Source: Carposina sasakii
Lineage: Eukaryota > Arthropoda > Insecta > Lepidoptera > Carposinidae
Reading direction: 5' to 3'
NCBI GenBank assembly: GCA_014607495.2
Contig: CP053160.1
Span: 3,782,001 to 3,846,000 of the forward strand
DNA: 64,000 nucleotides
Shown here: piece after piece, positions 30,906-44,822 of the stretch
Layout: every line of letters starts with the position of its first letter
How positions within the stretch are numbered: the first letter of the stretch is position 1
The notes under the pieces: model-generated
The model's input: only the letters and a program-made list of their open reading frames with translations
The model's database searches: none
What the model was told of the DNA's origin: nothing
Program-made: the position numbers and the translations under genes

Positions 30906-33900
30906 TATATTAAGATAAATCTCGTCTAAACCTACTTTTGGTAGCCCTTGCGAGTTAGAGTTTCAGTTTTTGTACTTCATCGGTAGGTAGGTGTATCTAA
31001 AAGAAAACCATCTTCTCTTATTATATTGGTATATTGCCCTGTAACTGGGTACTGGATCAATCTTTCTGCGATGGCGATATACCTACCAATTTGGTAATAC
31101 TTACCCCAATTTTAAGGGAAAAGGCCGCTTGGAGTCATCGATTAAATTGTAAAGCTATAATTTAGCGGTGCTAAACTAGGGTAGCGGTGGTCATATAGCC
31201 CTGAAAGAACATTACACAAGTCGTCATCGTAAAGAAGGTGGTGTTGTGTACGGGCGCCATATGACGGCACCGCTATCATAGAAAACTAAAGCCTATATTT
31301 GTGTCCATTAAGTTCCTCCATCCAGTTAAGTCCATTTGGTTCCTCCGTCCGCGGTCATAGTCGAGTGGTTTGCTTGGTATGAGTGCAGCCTAACGTTGAT
31401 CTCGGCTAACGAGTTGTGACCAGAGATGCATGCCCTAGTTGGCGAGCCTCCATCTTCAGCCGCATTAATGATTTCCTTACTAACTTGCAGTTTATTTGGC
31501 CTAGTTTTCTCTGTTTTATCGCTTTCGGACGCACCGGATTATTTGGAGTTTACGGATTATAGAGTTCGGGTAGTTTCAATTTTTAATTTGCTATTAAAAC
31601 CTCCTGTGCAGAGTGCGGCTTCACTAGAACACCAGCTGCGTCTCCCTCTGTCCTTGTCAAGTGTCAAATGATGAGTTAGCAGCTTGCCACTGATGTTTTA
31701 CATTAGATATGCTAAACTTAGCTGTAGCATCCCATTCGCGATCCTGCTGTTCTGACAACCCTATTTTTGTGAGCACAGCCGTGTTTATAGGTTCATAAGG
31801 ACTTTATATGAAACGGGTACGATTTTTAATTTAAAAATTTAACTATAAAACACCAGTTTTAACTGTTTTGTCTGCTTCATCAAACACCGTGTATTATGAA
31901 GCTTTTGTAGTATGAAGGGCAGGAACATTATAACTATTATTTTCTTTTCTACGCTTCACAAGGTGAGCTTTAGGAACTATAATTATTTTTGTTTAGCCTT
32001 CACTATTATAGACGACCGGGTAAATTATAACTAACATTATCTATTAAGTTTATAATGTACATCTCACTCAACTATACCTCAAAATTGGTCAGAAGTGGCA
32101 CCATGTGGTCATATCGGCCCTTGGTGCTCTGCCTACCCCGTAAGGGATAAAGGCGTGATTATATGCGGTGTTTCATTAGAATACATGAGCTGTATCTCCT
32201 TGATATCGTAAGAGTCGACTAAAGAACTAGCAATTTGTTACTGCTATTTCATAACTGGCACAGTTAATGGAGTAGGTATACTGGCCACTGAGCCTAACAT
32301 AAACATTTCTTAATGTAATAAATTTAATAATACCGTTCAGGTATATGAGTTTATAATATTGTTATAAAATACTGAATCAATCTATTTGATAACACACCGG
32401 CACATGGAGATAACCTTTAAAAACAAATACTTATGACCATTGCAAGATAAATATATCATATTATCAATGGAAATTTACAGGTGGCTATCATACAATCACC
32501 TAATTTAACGGAAACCGGTGCTAACTCGTCACGATAAGTCGCTTCCAGCTTATATTTACAAAACAATCAGCTACATTATGTTTTCACTGGGCCATTGGAT
32601 ATTGTTATCGAAACCCAAAACCTACTCAAAATTTGTATAATGACTGCTGGAAATCTTAAAAGTATACGATTTCACACTCATAATATTGAAAAAGAAAGTT
32701 GAGTGTTTTTGTTCAAATAGGTTTGTTTACGGTTTTTTGTTTGTATTTATATCGAAAGATCATAAAATATAAGAAACATTTGCGAAAGAAAAACTTCGCT
32801 AGCGTGAAATATTTCGGGGTAGGTATATGTAACGATTTTAAAATTACAATTTTAGACCCTTCAAAAAACGCTCCATACAAATGGCTACAACAATTATGAC
32901 GTCATTCTTTCAGTAACTTGTATGCGCGTAAAAGAACTTTTGTTCTGTAGCTATTTTAAATATTGCGTTTATAAATGGTCACAAAGCAAAAGTTGCTGTA
33001 AATGATGCAGGTGGACCTGTGATGTTAACTACAACATCACTCATCAATGAATTTCACATTTGAAAAATGGACTTGCTCACTTAACTTTGAAGGCTTATTA
33101 CTACCTCATTTGGACACTTAATCAAATTTTAATTTCACAGATAGGTATGATTTTGATTGTTTATTCTGATAAGCATAAAAGTCATTAAAATTCAACCATA
33201 GTAGGTAAACAGTCCAATTGTGGCGAACAACCTGAATTACATTACAATAAAGATGAGTTTTGAAATTTTTATAAACCATACATTTAGAAATAATCCTTTG
33301 TTGGTTGGATTAGAGCTTCAACCTATTTCCCTTTATTTAAATTATGCCTTTTCACGCGACCACCAATCAATCCATGAAGGATTAATAATTTGCTTGTACA
33401 GTACCTGTGTGCTATGAATTTGTATGTCTACCTAATCAAATGTGCAAATTAGCTCAACATTTATAAAACGGATCAAGAGATATCTCTTGTTAGTTTTAAC
33501 GGTTAGTTATCGTTTACTTTTTGAGTGTCATCGCGTTAGTTTGTTTACTGTGATAAAAATAAGTGTAATGTACACAAATACAGTAGAAATGCATTAATTG
33601 TGTAATACGATGCGATATAGTAGTGGAAAATTTGATGAATACCATATTATCTGTGTAACTATTATAGGATGTGAAGCTTTCTAGAAGGGGAGGTTTAGTA
33701 AATAATATAATTCCGATCGATTCACAACATAGAGTCAGTTCTGGAAGTTCAACATTTTTATGTGAATAATTCAAGAAAATGCATGATCAGACCATACCTA
33801 ATATACCAAAAGCTTTCACTGACAATCTAGAATTTAAAACGTTATTTGTAAAACTTAAATGAACTAAAACTGGCCAGCAAGTAGCAAGAGTTTTGAAGCC

Positions 33901-35787
33901 CGTGTATTAATAGCACTCAGGTCGTACTGTTTTATCCGCAAATTAAAATTAGTATCAAAACTGCGCTTTATTTCACTGGCGCGATGGCGCTTTAGTTCCG
34001 TCGCAAATCGTAACTTTCGTGATTTGTTCGCGCTATAACGCAATAATTTATGCTGCCACAGTCGATTTACTGGAAACTGTACTATTTCCGTCAAGATTGT
34101 CAAGTATCGTGATAGTATCTTGATTACAAGAGAAACTGGTGAGAACGCTATTTATTTGCATTGCATTGGATGTACGCCAATTATCAGTTCACATTAGATA
34201 GGTTTCGAATGTTCAACACATGCCAGAAGAAAGCCAAAGTTCAATAACATGACTGCATAATAGTCGTAAATCTAGTTTCTTTGGCGATGGGATGATTTCT
34301 CGGAGTTGGGTCAGTACTGGCAGATTAGAGCTAGCCTTAACAGCCAGTTCCGTTTTTTAAGGACTTTTTTAAATTGGTGGCTTTTCTTATTTTCTATATG
34401 ATTGACGATTATGCTAATTAATAGATTAAAAAAAAATCGCATGATGGTTGTTGACCCAGCTCCTACACCTGAAGAACTTACAATTTTAACAGAATTCTAT
34501 CTATATTTACTTTTGTATTGATTTGTCCTTAGAAGAGCTTAACTTTTGCTAGAGGACTAAGAAGGCAATAGTCATAATAACAAATCAAATCTTCAATTGA
34601 CAGTTACTAGCCGAAATGCAATCTCCCAGATCGATATTGCCGCACACGCAATGCGTAAACGTGTGTAAGGAGACGCTTAAAATAATCCTTGCACATTGCG
34701 TGTTTTGCAGCGCAATGTGCGGAGGTCATAAATAGCTCTGTGGAAAATTTGTCTGTTCAAAATTGCGAGGGAGTCGATACACTGTACGTAGGAACTCGTC
34801 TCATTCAGAACAGTAATTAGCGAAGACAAATATCGGCATTTGTTTTGCGTTGACGCGACATTGTGGGAGGGATTCAGAGTGCTGAAATTCGGCATCTCGC
34901 ACATGCCACATTGAACTTGGGACACGTGTTTAATGTGCTTTTTCAGGCCAGATATTTTGGTGTAGTTATTTTTGAGATTTGTCATAAAGTAGCGTAATAT
35001 AAAGCTTCCGCTTCGTCTGGTCTTATTTATTGGTTCTAAAAGGTCTTTTCATCGCTGTCCTAAATTCCTTTAAGCTTCAATAGATTTGATAAAATAAACC
35101 AATTTCGTCAGCTCCTCCGTGGTAGATATTGAATGGGCCGAAGGGTGCGGGCGAGGGCGAGGGCACCATTGAGCCGGTGACGTCACGGTCCGCGTGGCGC
35201 CCCCTACGCATCCACGTCGAGGCCAAGGCTTACCCCTGTGCATTACACTTGACATTGTGGAGAAGGCATTATAGGTGTCGTTCAACTTTTTCATTATAAT
35301 CAGCAAAAATGTGACCTTAAGAAAACCCGCGCTGGTAGACAATTAAATTTAGCCTTGTAAAATAAAACACGATTTCTTTCTTTCATTCGAGTTTTTCCCG
35401 TGTTCTGGATTGATCTATTTTACTGTTTATATAATTTATAGAATCAACCTACTTTGGATTTATTTATGAAATTAACATAAGCCATGCTAATGTAGAATAA
35501 TACGAGGCTCATCCATTTGTTTCTTATGCCACGCACGTCCTGGCATCCCCCGGGAACTCTAACCTTGGAGTGATTTATAGGCAGAGGAGTACGCAATGCG
35601 GCATTCCCGAACTCAACCTTGAGACCGATCAAAGACAATGTAGACCCTCCGGTGTGGAACCATGTGAGCTATGCATGACCTTTGGCTGTCTTTCAAATGG
35701 ACTAAGTTATACTCTCGCCCACTCTTCCATTTTAGATGAGCAAGCTAGCTTAGACTTACAAATATTTAGTTTTAAGCTGCAAAATCC
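30906..35787. other. Gene-poor sequence with isolated GC-rich patches
   Basis: It holds one SINE copy (32055-32165), a decayed repeat at 31620-31800, and a GC-rich patch at 35130-35240 with a CRE-like GTGACGTCAC and CCGCGTGGCGCC. No supported exon. Confidence 0.4.
32055..32165 (+). mobile_element. SINE-like repeat 'CCTTGGTGCTCTGC', copy 2
   Basis: Same motifs as 29525, in the same order and strand; the tail is ATTATATG followed by the unrelated CGGTGTTTCATTAG. Confidence 0.8.
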
Positions 35788-35820
35788 GCAATGTAGTAGG
35801 CAGATAGCCTACTACATTGC
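35788..35820. repeat. Perfect 14-bp stem-loop
   Basis: GCAATGTAGTAGGC, a five-base loop AGATA, then GCCTACTACATTGC. No T run follows, and a terminator-like role is not expected here. Confidence 0.6.
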
Positions 35821-36920
35821 TAGTCCATAAACTCAGGTCGGGTCGGGAGATGATTTTAGATTGTATGTCACTAAAACTAGTTATATTATGATAAGCATAT
35901 TAATTTTGCTTGAATTTTAAGGTAGAAAATAGATTTATCACGTCAGTTAGTTTACCCTTGCTTTTATTAAAATTATACGTGCAGGTTTTGATTTGATTGA
36001 TTGGTTCAATCATTGAAAATTGGTATATAGGTATAAAATATTGCTTACAGGTTAGATTGAATCTGTCAAGTACTACGAAAATTGCATTATGTATAGTTAA
36101 AAAATATCAAATATTTGCTGTATACCATAATTTCATATGCCAAAAAATCATATATTTGAAACCCTAATTCTCTTCCACCTGTGTGATGTCATGGCTTGTT
36201 TCATAAAAGTGTTACGTAAGGGTGGGGAGAGGTGGTGGCTCTGGGATGGGGCGGGGGTTAAGTAAGCCAGCGTAGGTGGGTCGTAGGCACGGTCTCTAAG
36301 GGTCGTGTTCACTAATGCACCAAAGCTGTCTACATTAATGAATTCGCTGAATTTATAGTACATTTCTCGGAACGGTTTATCAAAATTTCAGCAAGGTAGA
36401 CTTAGCTTTGACTATGATAAACAGTTTTTTCTGTGGCAACTTAGCGGCTGCAGCACCTATAATTTCATTATTATTAGTATTTGATGGAGATGATCAAACT
36501 CTTAAATCATAACCAAGAGAATATTTGATTACCTGTTACACCATTATCATGTAGAGTGGGTATTTTAAACGGAGGTCTGTCTCAGCTTTTTAAGTACCAT
36601 AATGCCTACATAACATTGAGATAGTTAAGGTTTCCTTTATTTACCCGACTGCGCGACGCAAAGGAGTGGTATTGTGTTTAACAGCCTATGTATGTATGTA
36701 TGTATGTTCCTTTGAAGCACTACACAGTCTTTTACATATCATAACGACCCACAACAGCCTCCTTTGGCACGACCAAACGCCTTTTTATGATTCATACGTC
36801 AATCGATTCCTCTTAGTTCGGCGAGTGTCACTAAAGACATGACGTTAGTGAAAATCCAATATGGCGACTACTGGACGCCATATTGAAAAGTGAAAAAATT
36901 AAAGTCGACAAACTATATAT

Positions 36921-37377
36921 ACAGGGTGTTTGTGACAGCCAGGCAAATATTGATACCATGACTTAAGACCATGATTCTGAAAACACTGAAAATTTTCACA
37001 GGAAAATTTCAAAATTTTCCGACATTTTTTTCGTATTTTCAGGAAAAATAGTTTTGTTTGTTAAATTAGGCCTTAGATTATGACTAAAAAAATATCAAAA
37101 ATATATTTTCTAAAAAAAAGTTGGCCTCAAAAAAGTTCAAATAACTGATCAACCCTAATAGAGACTCACAAGTGATCCAAAAAACATCAATGTGTCACAC
37201 AATAGCTAAGAAGCCTCTTTAATTAGTCACAGTATCGCCCAATACAACTGGCGCGGAGAGTAAAGATTACTTATAATCAAATCAAAAATACATTTCCTGC
37301 AAGTATTAACACTGTCGTACAACTCAATACTTGTACTTGTTCAGCATATGAGTATTTGCCTGGCTGTCACACCCTGT
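36921..37377. mobile_element. MITE with GTGACAGCCAGGCAAATA ends, copy 2
   Basis: It starts ACAGGGTGTTTGTGACAGCC and ends GGCTGTCACACCCTGT. It matches 5075-5587 in the same orientation without the SINE-tail insertion. Confidence 0.88.
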
Positions 37378-37438
37378 ATATATATATATATGTTTTATTT
37401 ATTATTTTACAATCAATCATTACGATTGAGGTTTGTTA

Positions 37439-37574
37439 GAAAATAAAATATTTTCTAATGATGTAACATAACAACTAAACAGTCGGGATCCATTATCCGA
37501 TAGCCAAACTAATATTTCAATGGATCCTGGCTGTTCAGTTGTTATGTTACATCATTAGAAAATATTATATTTTC
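37439..37574. repeat. 136-bp foldback element
   Basis: The left arm has TTTTCTAATGATGTAACATA and ACAACTAAACAG, then GGATCCATT; the right arm has the complement AATGGATCC, CTGTTCAGTTGTTATG and TACATCATTAGAAAA. Arms are about 54 bp with few mismatches and the loop about 28 bp. Confidence 0.75.
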
Positions 37575-40500
37575 TTCAATACCTAGTATTCATTCCATAA
37601 TAATACTATAGAATTCTAGATCACTGGACATCTAAGTGCTTGTTTTTTCTTTTCAGATTTTTTTATTATGTACATAGTTTGGTTCTTTTGCAGTCGGGTT
37701 TTTGGATTTATAATTTTCTCTTCAGTTTTTTCATAGCATAATTTAAGGCTCATGTAACCAGTACGTTATATCAATGTACAATCGATTTTTGTAACATGGT
37801 TAGTTAAATGTTGTCATCTTCAGTCGTAGGTTTATTCACGTTCTTACTAGTGTTACAAGTTTCGTTACTTATTCTGTTTCACACTTATCACCAAATATGG
37901 TTGTTTCCATCACTATGACTTCTATTAATAAATGGCTTGTTATATTTGCGATTTTATGTTTTGCTTTCAGTCTTTTCGCTATAACGTTATTGCTGCCACC
38001 CTTTCTATCTTTGACTTCGGCGTAAATAAACGACTGACCTCAATTTGCTTTTGTTTCCGTCAGTCATCTTACTTTATTTGGTTCCGTGTGTGAATCTTTG
38101 AGCTTTGTTTGAAACATTTCTGCTTTCATTTGTTTTGTTGTATTAGCCTAAAGAACGACCGTCACTGGGAGAAATAAGCAACGTTCAGTGATTTTCGGTG
38201 CTACTTATGAAGCGTATGCAACCAAACAAATTTAATTATGGGCTCTATTAAGAAATAAACATGTAAACAACAAGAGAAGAGTTTAGTACAACAGGAGAAA
38301 ATACACAATTGTCACTCCGCCAATTTATAATTGTGAAGAAATGGTATAATTGCTAAGCAATCTATACCTTGTCACCAAATATTTTCTACGCAAGCAATGC
38401 TTACGCAAGCTACCTTATAATAAGTGATTTCAGGTCCCGAAAAAGCAATAGGTATAAATTTCGACAGTTTTTGTTTAATAAGATGAAATATAAGATGATG
38501 ATTACAAAAAGTTTGAATTTGAGTTTCATAATATGTAATTATCTTATTGAAATTGGCAATATATCGATGAGTACGGTGCCTAATATGCAAATACTATCTC
38601 CTGGGACCTAGAATAATAAATTACGTAGAGCGTCGACGCAGTGTAAGATTGTTTGTTCGAAACGTCCATGAATAATACATTTATAGTATTTACGATGATC
38701 ATGTTCGCGTTTTAATTGCCTCACCTTATTGTTTTGTACAGTAACATAATAATTGACTACTTCAACTTGCAGAAGGTCTACTATTAAGTATGTGATGATG
38801 ATGTTTAGATCTCTCCAGGTTTACATAGCAAGTGACCGTGAAATATTTAATACACACTTGGGTAGGTAATACTTATGTACTTGACCTTACGAGTGTTGAC
38901 CTACAGTTTTAATACTTCCGCTAGTAAAAGGAAACATTCGACGGTTCAATGCAAACCAAAGCAGTTATAAGTCTTCTTAATCTGGAAGTATTTTGGTACA
39001 TCCTCTATCTTGATACATTTGTTGATATTTACGGTGGTCGGTTCCAAGAAGTATTTACACTTAACTCCAATCGAACTGTTTGCTTTAATTCTTAATTTAG
39101 ATGCCATCGATGTAAAACTGAATGATATAGACAAATGTTGTTTATTCATGAATGAAGTAAGTTTATTCACCTCAAGGATCTGTCGTAGGTGGAAAATGGA
39201 TCCCATGCTAACTTATTACCCCGCAATACTACGTATAAAAGATGTCACTAAAAATAAGTAAATTTACTAATTATGTGTATACTGATTATTACACACCATA
39301 CTGATCAATTCATATTTCTAAGAGGAAAAGATTATACCTATGTTAATGCCAATATTTGGTTGCATTTTCTGTTTTTATATGCATAATATCACAACGTTGC
39401 ATATGGTTTAGGTGCACTGCTTTTAACGCAAGTTTTTGTTATTTGTTTTAAAAGTAAATTTTGCATGAAGATTTATTTTAATTAGACTATTTTTATAGCA
39501 TTGGCCGTTCGCCAATATTGTTCAGGAGGAATTCTCAAACAGCTGAACTTTTGTCACTGCCTTGCGTTCATGACTCCTTATTGAACTCGTAAATCTTTGG
39601 CACATCCGTTAATGTAAAGTGTAAGTTAGTTACAATCCAAATATTTCGATATATGCACGCGTCTTACCATGCACGATTTGGTCAATGCTTGGCATGGTCA
39701 GGCCATGCACGACATTATATCCTCGTTATATTGTGATGATTGTTACTAACCGAACTTGTAATCTCAACTATACCCTCAAAATTGGTCAGAAGTGGCACCA
39801 TGGGGTTCTATCGGCCCTTGGTGCTCTACCTACCCTGTAAGGGATAAAGGCGTGATTATATGTATGTATGATTGTTACTAAATGAGCGAAAACAAAAGTT
39901 ATGAGTGGATCGAACTCTTTAGCTCATTAGGGACTTCTCAGTCTCCGCGATCACTTTTTTCGACATACATACTCGTTATACTGGACTCGTAAACCGTCAG
40001 TCACCTCACACATTGTGATATTTGCTGCAAAGCCAACACGGTCTGTGAAATATTAATAGAAAATATCAACAGGTTAAGATCGACCGACTTGTCCTTTTGA
40101 GTTTCTTGCATCTATTAACATAAGCGTCGTATTAGAATAACAAACACAGAAATTTTCCTCTTCTATTTCTTAACCACAACAGTTAGTAAGATACTTTATC
40201 CTTAAGCTTAACGATTTTATCTGTATTCCTTTTGCATGATAACGAACTATCTCTATTCATTTTTAATTTCCATAGAATTTTATCATCCATAATTAGTGAT
40301 ACATTTACTTGTGTCGTGCTCAGTTTTCAATAAACCAATCCACCTGCATATTCTCGCTGTTGGCTTCTCAACAAAACCACAATGCCACAAGCGTAACCTC
40401 TTTATTATATTATTGTAGATGACCCTGATGGTAGTATTTATATAGTATTCTCATAGTTTGTTCACAGACTATAAAATGTTGAAAATCTGACTTACTGTTA

Positions 40501-41006
40501 ATTATTTTAACCTTAAATAATTGTCTAAACAACATGGAGAATTATCAATTTAAACTTTGTAAAAAATTAATTAGGTCCCATTAATAATAATTTTCTTGAG
40601 GCAGAAGACCAGAATTGTCTAGATTATACTAGACAGATTTGTCCGGAGCGATATGGTCATCAAATGGGTCTTGGTACAGTCCAAAAATAATGTAAGAACA
40701 AAAACAAAAAATAAAGTTCGATGAAGATATCGATTTCGACTCTAGATTCAAATGGGAACTCGATGAGTAATCTGAATCGCATTGGGAATATTCGGGGTAT
40801 CGGCTGTAGCGAAAGATAGATAGAGTAAACAAACTCTTGTTTATTTCTCTTACTTCCTGCTGACAAGAGTTTATAGGGGCCAATGTCCAGTGTCTTCTTC
40901 ACCTCTTACTCATCATCATCATCATCATCAAACCTACCTATATCACTTGTTGCGATATTGCGTATGCTGAGTAGTTTAAGTCTGTATATTGATGTCATCG
41001 AAATAA
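37575..41006. other. Gene-poor AT-rich sequence
   Basis: Apart from the SINE-like copy at 39745-39868 and a (CAT)n microsatellite at about 40911-40929 just beyond it, nothing is recognised. Overlapping ORFs near 38370 and 39010 look like chance. Confidence 0.4.
39745..39868 (+). mobile_element. SINE-like repeat 'CCTTGGTGCTCTGC', copy 3
   Basis: Same motifs, with CTCTACCTACCCTGTAAGGG replacing the usual segment; it ends in ATGTATGTATG. Confidence 0.8.
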
Positions 41007-41104
41007 CGAATATAAATTCGCGTGTCGAAGGCTCTTATCACAAAAAAGTATGGCTCTCTTGATAAGAGCTTTTTAACGCTCATTGGCACGCGAATCTATA
41101 TTCG
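41007..41104. repeat. Imperfect two-stem hairpin
   Basis: CGAATATAAATTCGCGTG pairs with CACGCGAATCTATATTCG, and inside it GCTCTTATCA pairs with TGATAAGAGC. The inner stem ends in GAGCTTTTT. Confidence 0.6.
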
Positions 41105-42379
41105 GTATTCCGATAAGGTGAAGGTCATTGTTATTTTGAACAATGAAAGCCCCAGCATGTGCATATATTATTTAATTATCCAGAAAATATATCAACTTCC
41201 CGTTCACTCACATGCAAGGAATTGATGCACGGTGAATAACAATGGCATGAGAACTGTGGCTTTTTAGTTGCAACTATTCATTGAAGCTCCTTGAAATTTC
41301 GTGCCCTACTGAATTTAATATTAACCAATAGATACATTGAAAATTTTTAATAATATTTACTCATCAGAGGATTTTCCACCATAATACGAGTAGATATGAT
41401 TCATGTAGAAATATACCTATATAGGTGTATTTAATTACTTGTGAAAGCCACATTTAACCTATTCGAAAGGGTTACGAAAAACCGACTAAAACTCTTCTAT
41501 ACATAAAGAAATAATAGCGTAAGTCGTTACGAAGTGGAGGCCAGAATAAAAAATGCCACATGGGATTCGGACTTTCCGTTGCAAGGTTTTTTTCATTACG
41601 ATCGAGTTAACTTGGTTTTTTAAAAATTTCCATTGGGGATGGAGGAGCATGACGATCTCTTTAATTTAAGTAGTGTAGGACTTTAGTTATACAGTACATT
41701 ACCAAAACATGGGATTAATGTGAGTTCGTTTTGCCGTTTGATGTTGCCCTCCCCAAACTCGCGGTCAGAACTATTAACAATTATAACTACTTTTTAAGCT
41801 TTTCGTTTTTCTGACCTGTGCTGTAAATTGCTTCTTAAAATCGAGATTCCAACGCTTTACCCTTGCGCGAGTCAAAATATGTATCAATGCATTTATGCAG
41901 ACTTAAAACGGGTTAAAGGCAGATCTATATTATATGAATCAACTTGACTCTAATGAGGAAAAAAGTTAAGTTGGTAAAAAAATTTAAGGTTTTCCAGTGT
42001 GCTACGTTGCTTCACTTCCCAGGTTGCTTCCCTGCGAGACTTGAAAAAATTGCAGCTTAAATTGCTGTGATTGACATGAAGTTTGAGCTATTAAAGGTAT
42101 TATAGACCGCAGTATTTGGGAATTTCGTTTATGAGACCAAAAATATATATTATGTGATGTATAAAAATATGGCGTAATATCTAGCCGACGTCTTCGTACG
42201 ATTCTGAGTTTGTAGGAGCAAGTAAATTTGCGGCATTGTATCAGATTTATATTTTTCACAGCCAAGCAGTAACCTGATAATATAAAATAGCTTCATACCT
42301 CCACAGAAAAAGGGTGACAGAACGGAGGAGGAAGAACACAAAGATCTATAAGGCCGTTCCTTTTGAAACTTTTCGACTT

Positions 42380-43300
42380 TACGTCTGACAATATGATGAT
42401 GATAATGATGACCTCCGACCGATTTCGGTCATGGCGACCACTTCTACTCCTAGATATTACTAAGTTGGCGTTCATGCTGGATCGGAGGCACTTGAGGTGG
42501 AATCGATCCAGAGTGCGTATGTGGCGACGGTACATGCACCACGCCTCGAAGGAATATAAGAGATTTGGCAGCACAACAGCCATGTACACTCTTATTTAAG
42601 CAACATATAATTACACTCCTTCTTCCTGCCCTGTTCCCAATAATTTGAGGTCGGTGCAATATAGTAGGTAGTAGGTACTCTTCTTTTATTTATCCCTAAT
42701 ATCCGTCATCTCGTTATTCTCATGTCTACCTCTTCCTCTATAACCATCTTACTTCGGACACGGCTTAACGCAACATACAATTTCACGACTTAATACAATT
42801 ATCTTCATCTTCATAAGCCTATTGCAGTCCACTACTGGACGTAGGCCTCCCCCTGCCATAGGGGGATTTTGTTACTAAAAAGTTCCACTATCTGTTTTTC
42901 GGCAGCTCCATCATCAGAACCTCGTTTCCTTTATATTATGTGTAGCTGACCAAAATTCTCTATAAACATCTAAAAACGGACTACTTGTGCCCTTTATATT
43001 TGAGGATATCCCTAGATTCCTTAGAGATTCCATCATCAGATATTATTGTTTATATGTAGGTGATCAAAACGCTCAGTAAAAGTATAAAAACAGACTACAT
43101 CCTACAATATTTGAGGATTGCCCTCGATTTCTCCAAGGTCCTGATGTGGTGAATATGGGACCAACCTGGAAGTATACCATGACCAACTATTAAAAAAAAT
43201 TTAAATCGGTTCATAAACGACAGAGTTCTGAGGTAACACACATAAAAAAAAAATAAAAAAAAACATACAGACGAATTGATAACCTCTCTTTTTGAAGTCG
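42380..43300. repeat. Long interspersed repeat R-B, copy 2
   Basis: Same ordered motifs as 7860-8820. It carries a different insertion, a LINE C-terminal fragment (42420-42597), right after ACGTCTGACAATAT. Confidence 0.75.
42420..42597 (-). mobile_element. LINE C-terminal fragment (minus strand)
   Basis: The minus strand encodes [17 protein letters not shown], then [19 protein letters not shown]. This is the region after the RT core of a non-LTR retrotransposon. It is truncated on both sides and ends in an (ATC)n-like tract. The same ORF region occurs at 46096-46206. Confidence 0.8.
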
Positions 43301-44424
43301 GTTAAAAGGGATTCGAAAGGCGACGAAATATTGGCGATTTGCCTTTGTTTTTATATGCAATATGAGTCAAGCAGTAGCTAGTGCACTCTCTTAAATGTTA
43401 TTTGGCATGAGTAGTTTATGGTATAAGTTACTTTAAGTAGGTATATCATACAATAGTTTCCGGTTTAGTTAGACGCTAAAATTATTCCAATGCAAATTCT
43501 TTCTTCAACAACAAAAATGACTAACTCTTGAAACTCCATATAATATCTACGTCTATTTATACTTATTACGTAAGATTTATCCATGGGTCATAATAATTAT
43601 AATGTTATATGACATAACTCTAGATTACACAAACACTGCACGATAAAATATTGCCCTGAGATTCGTAAGCCTTGTGTGAAGAACATACTGTAATAATATT
43701 AGCCTAGTAGCAAATAGAGCTGTAAATTCTTTGGCAAATATTTAGGCACCACCTCAGAAATAATAGGAAAATTTTGTAACATAATATACGTCATTGCTTA
43801 CTTCTTATTTGGTTTAACTAAACGAATCATGCCTTGGAGACTGTTATGAGTACGTAATCCGTAAAACTTGTAGATAGAGTTAAAGTTAATATTTTCCATT
43901 TCTTCCAGTTCATCTAAACTTGTATGTTAGTCACGTATTTATTTATATAATTTCAAGTGTAACAGCAGTTAGAGTTAGTTTTTCTTTTCTAGATATACAT
44001 TTCACTACAAGAAGCCTATCGCAGTGTAAACGAGGAAAGTATTAACGTCTTCGGCGAAACCATAGCTTCAGGGTGTGATTTTTCATCGATACCATGTTTA
44101 ATAACTGGGATTTAACGTCTTGAGTCTATTCAAATTACAGACTGACACATATATGAGAAATACCATGAAATAGATCGCTACTCAACTTAGAAGTCATACT
44201 ATTGACCAATATATAGAAATGCTAAGTCCAAGACCAAGGTCAATTGAATATGATGAACATATATCATTCTCATCGGATACCTAACTAAGCTATCTAATTA
44301 GTCCTGGATTGTGCTGATCAATCACTTTTAAAGTGGTCTTAAGTAGTAATGAATGTACATTACGTGCTATCTTATCAAGTTAGTGCCTAATCGTTAAATA
44401 AAGCTAGCAAGCTGATGTTACAAT
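43301..44424. other. Sequence upstream of the 44425 exon candidate
   Basis: AT-rich and free of recognised repeats, which is notable in this window; could be promoter or intron of the gene that owns the 44425-44526 exon. Confidence 0.35.
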
Positions 44425-44526
44425 ATGTTGTCCTCAGGTGCAAGACGCACGTCTTTTCTGGACGCCAGTTCCAAATCTTTCCACCACTTCAAGACTTCTA
44501 GCTCGAATCAACAGTTTATTGACGAG
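44425..44526 (+). CDS. Exon-like segment, N-terminal coding exon of an unrecognised plus-strand gene
   Basis: ATG at 44425 opens 34 codons (MLSSGARRTSFLDASSK, then SFHHFKTSSSNQQFIDE) that end exactly at a strong GTAAGT donor in phase 0. A TCCTCAG acceptor at 44431-44437 in the same stretch would also make 44438-44526 a valid internal exon in the same frame. The peptide is Ser-rich and basic with no membrane segment. I do not recognise the protein. Downstream exons are not seen before 64000, so its next intron would be long. Confidence 0.45.
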
Positions 44527-44619
44527 GTAAGTTCCGTTGTTGCAAACTTAATTAGATTAGTCCTTTAACTAACGATGTTTCATTATTGATCCACTTTTAT
44601 TTAATTTTATTATTTAGGT

Positions 44620-44822
44620 TGGGATGTCAGTGGTCTCAGCAGAAATATCAGCGCAGGCTTCATAACCTGCATATGCTGAGCTGAGGCCATTTCATAACAT
44701 TTAAATGTTTTCATAATATATTTTTTGCTGTTTTAATTTTAAATACTAGTGATAAGGAATTAACTAAGTTATTGTTTGCCAAATGTTGTGAATAAATTTA
44801 TTTTGATTTGATTTGATTGATT
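44620..44822 (+). mobile_element. LINE 3' tail fragment ending in (TTTGA)n
   Basis: CAGTGGTCTCAGCAGAAATA, CATAACCTGCATATGCTGAG and GTTGTGAATAAATTTATTTT, then TTTGATTTGATT. This looks like the untranslated 3' end of a jockey-like LINE. It lies under 100 bp after the exon candidate at 44425-44526. Confidence 0.5.

Noticed and set aside
34677..34985. 102-codon minus-strand ORF
   Set aside because: Somewhat protein-like but no family recognised; more likely a decayed repeat. Left unannotated.
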